A DNA stretch of 64,000 nt. It comes from Dastarcus helophoroides. Its lineage: Eukaryota > Arthropoda > Insecta > Coleoptera > Bothrideridae. A program made the position numbers and the translations under genes. The notes below the pieces were generated by a model. It saw only the letters and a list, made by a program, of their open reading frames with translations, made no database searches and was not told the DNA's origin. Position 1 is the stretch's first letter. Each line of letters begins with the position of its first letter. Shown one piece after another: positions 62,481 to 64,000 of this stretch. Location: contig CM053329.1 in the NCBI GenBank assembly GCA_028583605.1, positions 31,768,992-31,832,991 of the forward strand, written 5' to 3'.

Positions 62481-64000
62481 TGAGTTTCAAGTCGATATTT
62501 TTGGGAAAAAATGTAAATTTAAAGAGAAAAATTGAGAACATTTAGAAAAGCCTAATTTTGGTTCAAAGATCAAGAAAATCAAGAAAATAAATTAAGTACA
62601 TTCATCAGTAAATATTTCTCAAGATTTCAACTTCCTCTAGTAATTCAGAACTTCTTACGCCTGAGAAAGAGGCCTTTCAAGCATTCGAATTTAGAGATTA
62701 TTTAATATCGAGAAAAAATCGCAATTTTCGGAAAAAGACTAAATTTCGGGTTTAAGTCAAAATTTCATAAAAAAAACATCCACACAAATTACAAGTTTAG
62801 ATGACGAATTTAAAGAGAAATGTCAAAATTTTAAAAAAAGTCAAATCGACTGATAAGGTTATAACAATTAATTCCTATTTTTTTTTTAGAAATTTTGAAG
62901 TTTTGAAAAATTTTAGAGAACGTGTTTTCAAAATTACTTTTAAAATTTTATTACGTTCTTTAAATCTCAAAATTTAAAGCTGAAATATTTATTTTTAAAA
63001 AAAAAACTGTAAACTTTAAGTGAAAACACTCAGCATTTTTGATGGCTTAAATTTTGATTGGAAGTGAAATAAGTATAAAGAAAAAACTTTATTAATACAT
63101 GTGTTTCTAAAATTTCGGCTTCACTTAGTAAGATTTTCACTTTTTTAGAAGTTTTGAATTTCTATTTAAAAGTTGAAAATATCTTTCATCAAAATTTCCA
63201 GTTGACAATTTTAAACTAAAAAACTGATATAAATTTTTGATAAAATTAGTTTTTTTTACATTTTTCTCAAAATGTGGCGATTAAAATCAAAATTTGATAT
63301 ACAAGAAATTTCAAAAATAATTAAGGTAGAAATTTCCTGACTACACTTGAAACTTTCTGATTAACGTGAAAAATGTCCCTTTTTAAGTTTTGACCTTAAA
63401 ACTTAAATTTTCGAAAAAAAAACAGCAAAATAAAATTGGCATTTTAATCCTAGGAAAAGAGTAAACATTTTTACACTAAACTAAAGACTTTGACGAAAAT
63501 CGAAATTTGAACAAAAACCATTTTAAGAAACTTTCAATATTTTCGAGTTTAAAAAATTTGAAGTTACTAATATCTAAAAAAAAATTATCTAAATAAAATC
63601 TGTTTTAGCCAAAAACTTCGAAAAAAATTTGACTTTAAACTCGAAATTTTTAAGAAATTTTTTTCAAAGTGGAAACATTATTTATTAAAAAAAATCAAAA
63701 ATCCAATCTCAGTCTAGAAATTTTAAATTCCTGAGTAAGAAATAGGAAAAATTTAATTACAACTCAAGCATTTAAAACTTGACATTCATAAACTAGGAAA
63801 ATTTATTTAAAAAAATTAAATTTCAAAGCTTTTAACATGTCGACTTTTTAAAAAAAAATCGAATTTGTCTCGAATTCGAGAATGAATCCGAAATGTTAAG
63901 ACTTTCTTAGTCTTTTTCGAGGTGTTGAGTTTCTTCTAAAAATTATGAACTTAACTGAATTTTTTTCTGTAAGATTTCGATGCAAAACTCAAAAAAAAAC
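61738..64000. repeat. A-rich quasi-satellite to window end, with a hAT-like end
   Basis: CAGTGGTGCTGAACCTTCAA at about 61755 resembles a hAT terminus followed by GGAGCCATCACATCACA; no partner was found. From about 61990 to 64000 the A-rich mosaic returns (AAAATCGCAATTTTCGG, TTTCGAAAAAAAA). No gene seen. Confidence 0.5.
62362..62481. repeat. (TTTC)n microsatellite
   Basis: About 28 units of CTTT/TTTC with two short interruptions (TTTTATC and TTATTTTC). The minus open frame 62329-62541 (KKERKKER repeat) is an artefact of it. Confidence 0.95.

Noticed and set aside
62329..62541. Open frame of Lys-Glu-Arg repeats
   Set aside because: It is the reverse translation of the (TTTC)n microsatellite.

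Overview
This is eukaryotic nuclear DNA, very probably from an insect. It is AT-rich and intron-rich. The genes are spliced with GT-AG junctions, the helicase resembles MOV10/Armitage, a phospholipase C-epsilon gene is present (kept by many insects but not Drosophila), and the repeats are Penelope, Ginger, hAT, Gypsy and several LINE families. Nothing prokaryotic was seen. Half or more of the window is a diverged low-complexity repeat whose recurring words are TCGA, AAATTT and TTCGAA, arranged in blocks that are T-rich or A-rich on the + strand.

All four recognisable host genes on the minus strand read right to left. (1) 3099-12891: a MOV10/Armitage-type SF1 RNA helicase, 12 exons, every junction in phase; its last exons lie beyond position 1. 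(2) 18558-19303: an intronless enkurin-domain (ENKD1-like) gene with two single-base frameshifts, sitting between repeat blocks of opposite polarity. (3) 23013-24636: six short, almost fully phase-consistent exons ending the reading frame of an unrecognised protein. (4) 34132-60532: phospholipase C-epsilon, 12 exons covering PH, EF-hand, PLC-X, PLC-Y, C2, RA1 and RA2; the 5' exons (GEF region) lie beyond 64000. On the plus strand, 61297-61645 could be the first exon of an unrecognised coiled-coil protein nested in a PLC-epsilon intron.

The PLC-epsilon introns hold most of the mobile DNA. The 11.3-kb intron 38157-49465 contains two LINE 3' ends around a ~177-bp satellite with a three-monomer higher-order repeat. 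It then contains a Penelope-like element arranged as two head-to-head arms with identical GIY-YIG ORFs, inserted into the second LINE with a 13-bp target duplication and itself split by a Ginger-type DNA transposon with a 4-bp TATA duplication. Small foldback versions of the same Penelope unit, two of them with 10-12-bp target duplications, occur at 36757-36930 and 56140-56298, with another at 33305-33446. The ends of this family carry a hammerhead-ribozyme-like motif.

Other insertions are a hAT-type MITE with an exact 8-bp duplication (8232-8872), four pieces of one LINE family, and a Gypsy pol fragment bounded by 20-bp perfect inverted termini and a 5-bp duplication (27654-29368).

The PLC-epsilon and enkurin reading frames are broken at eight places, and every break is a single extra base. 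The helicase has none. This is either patchy insertion error in the assembly or real decay, and it is the main caution for anyone using these models. All functional calls come from reading translated sequence by eye; no database search was run.
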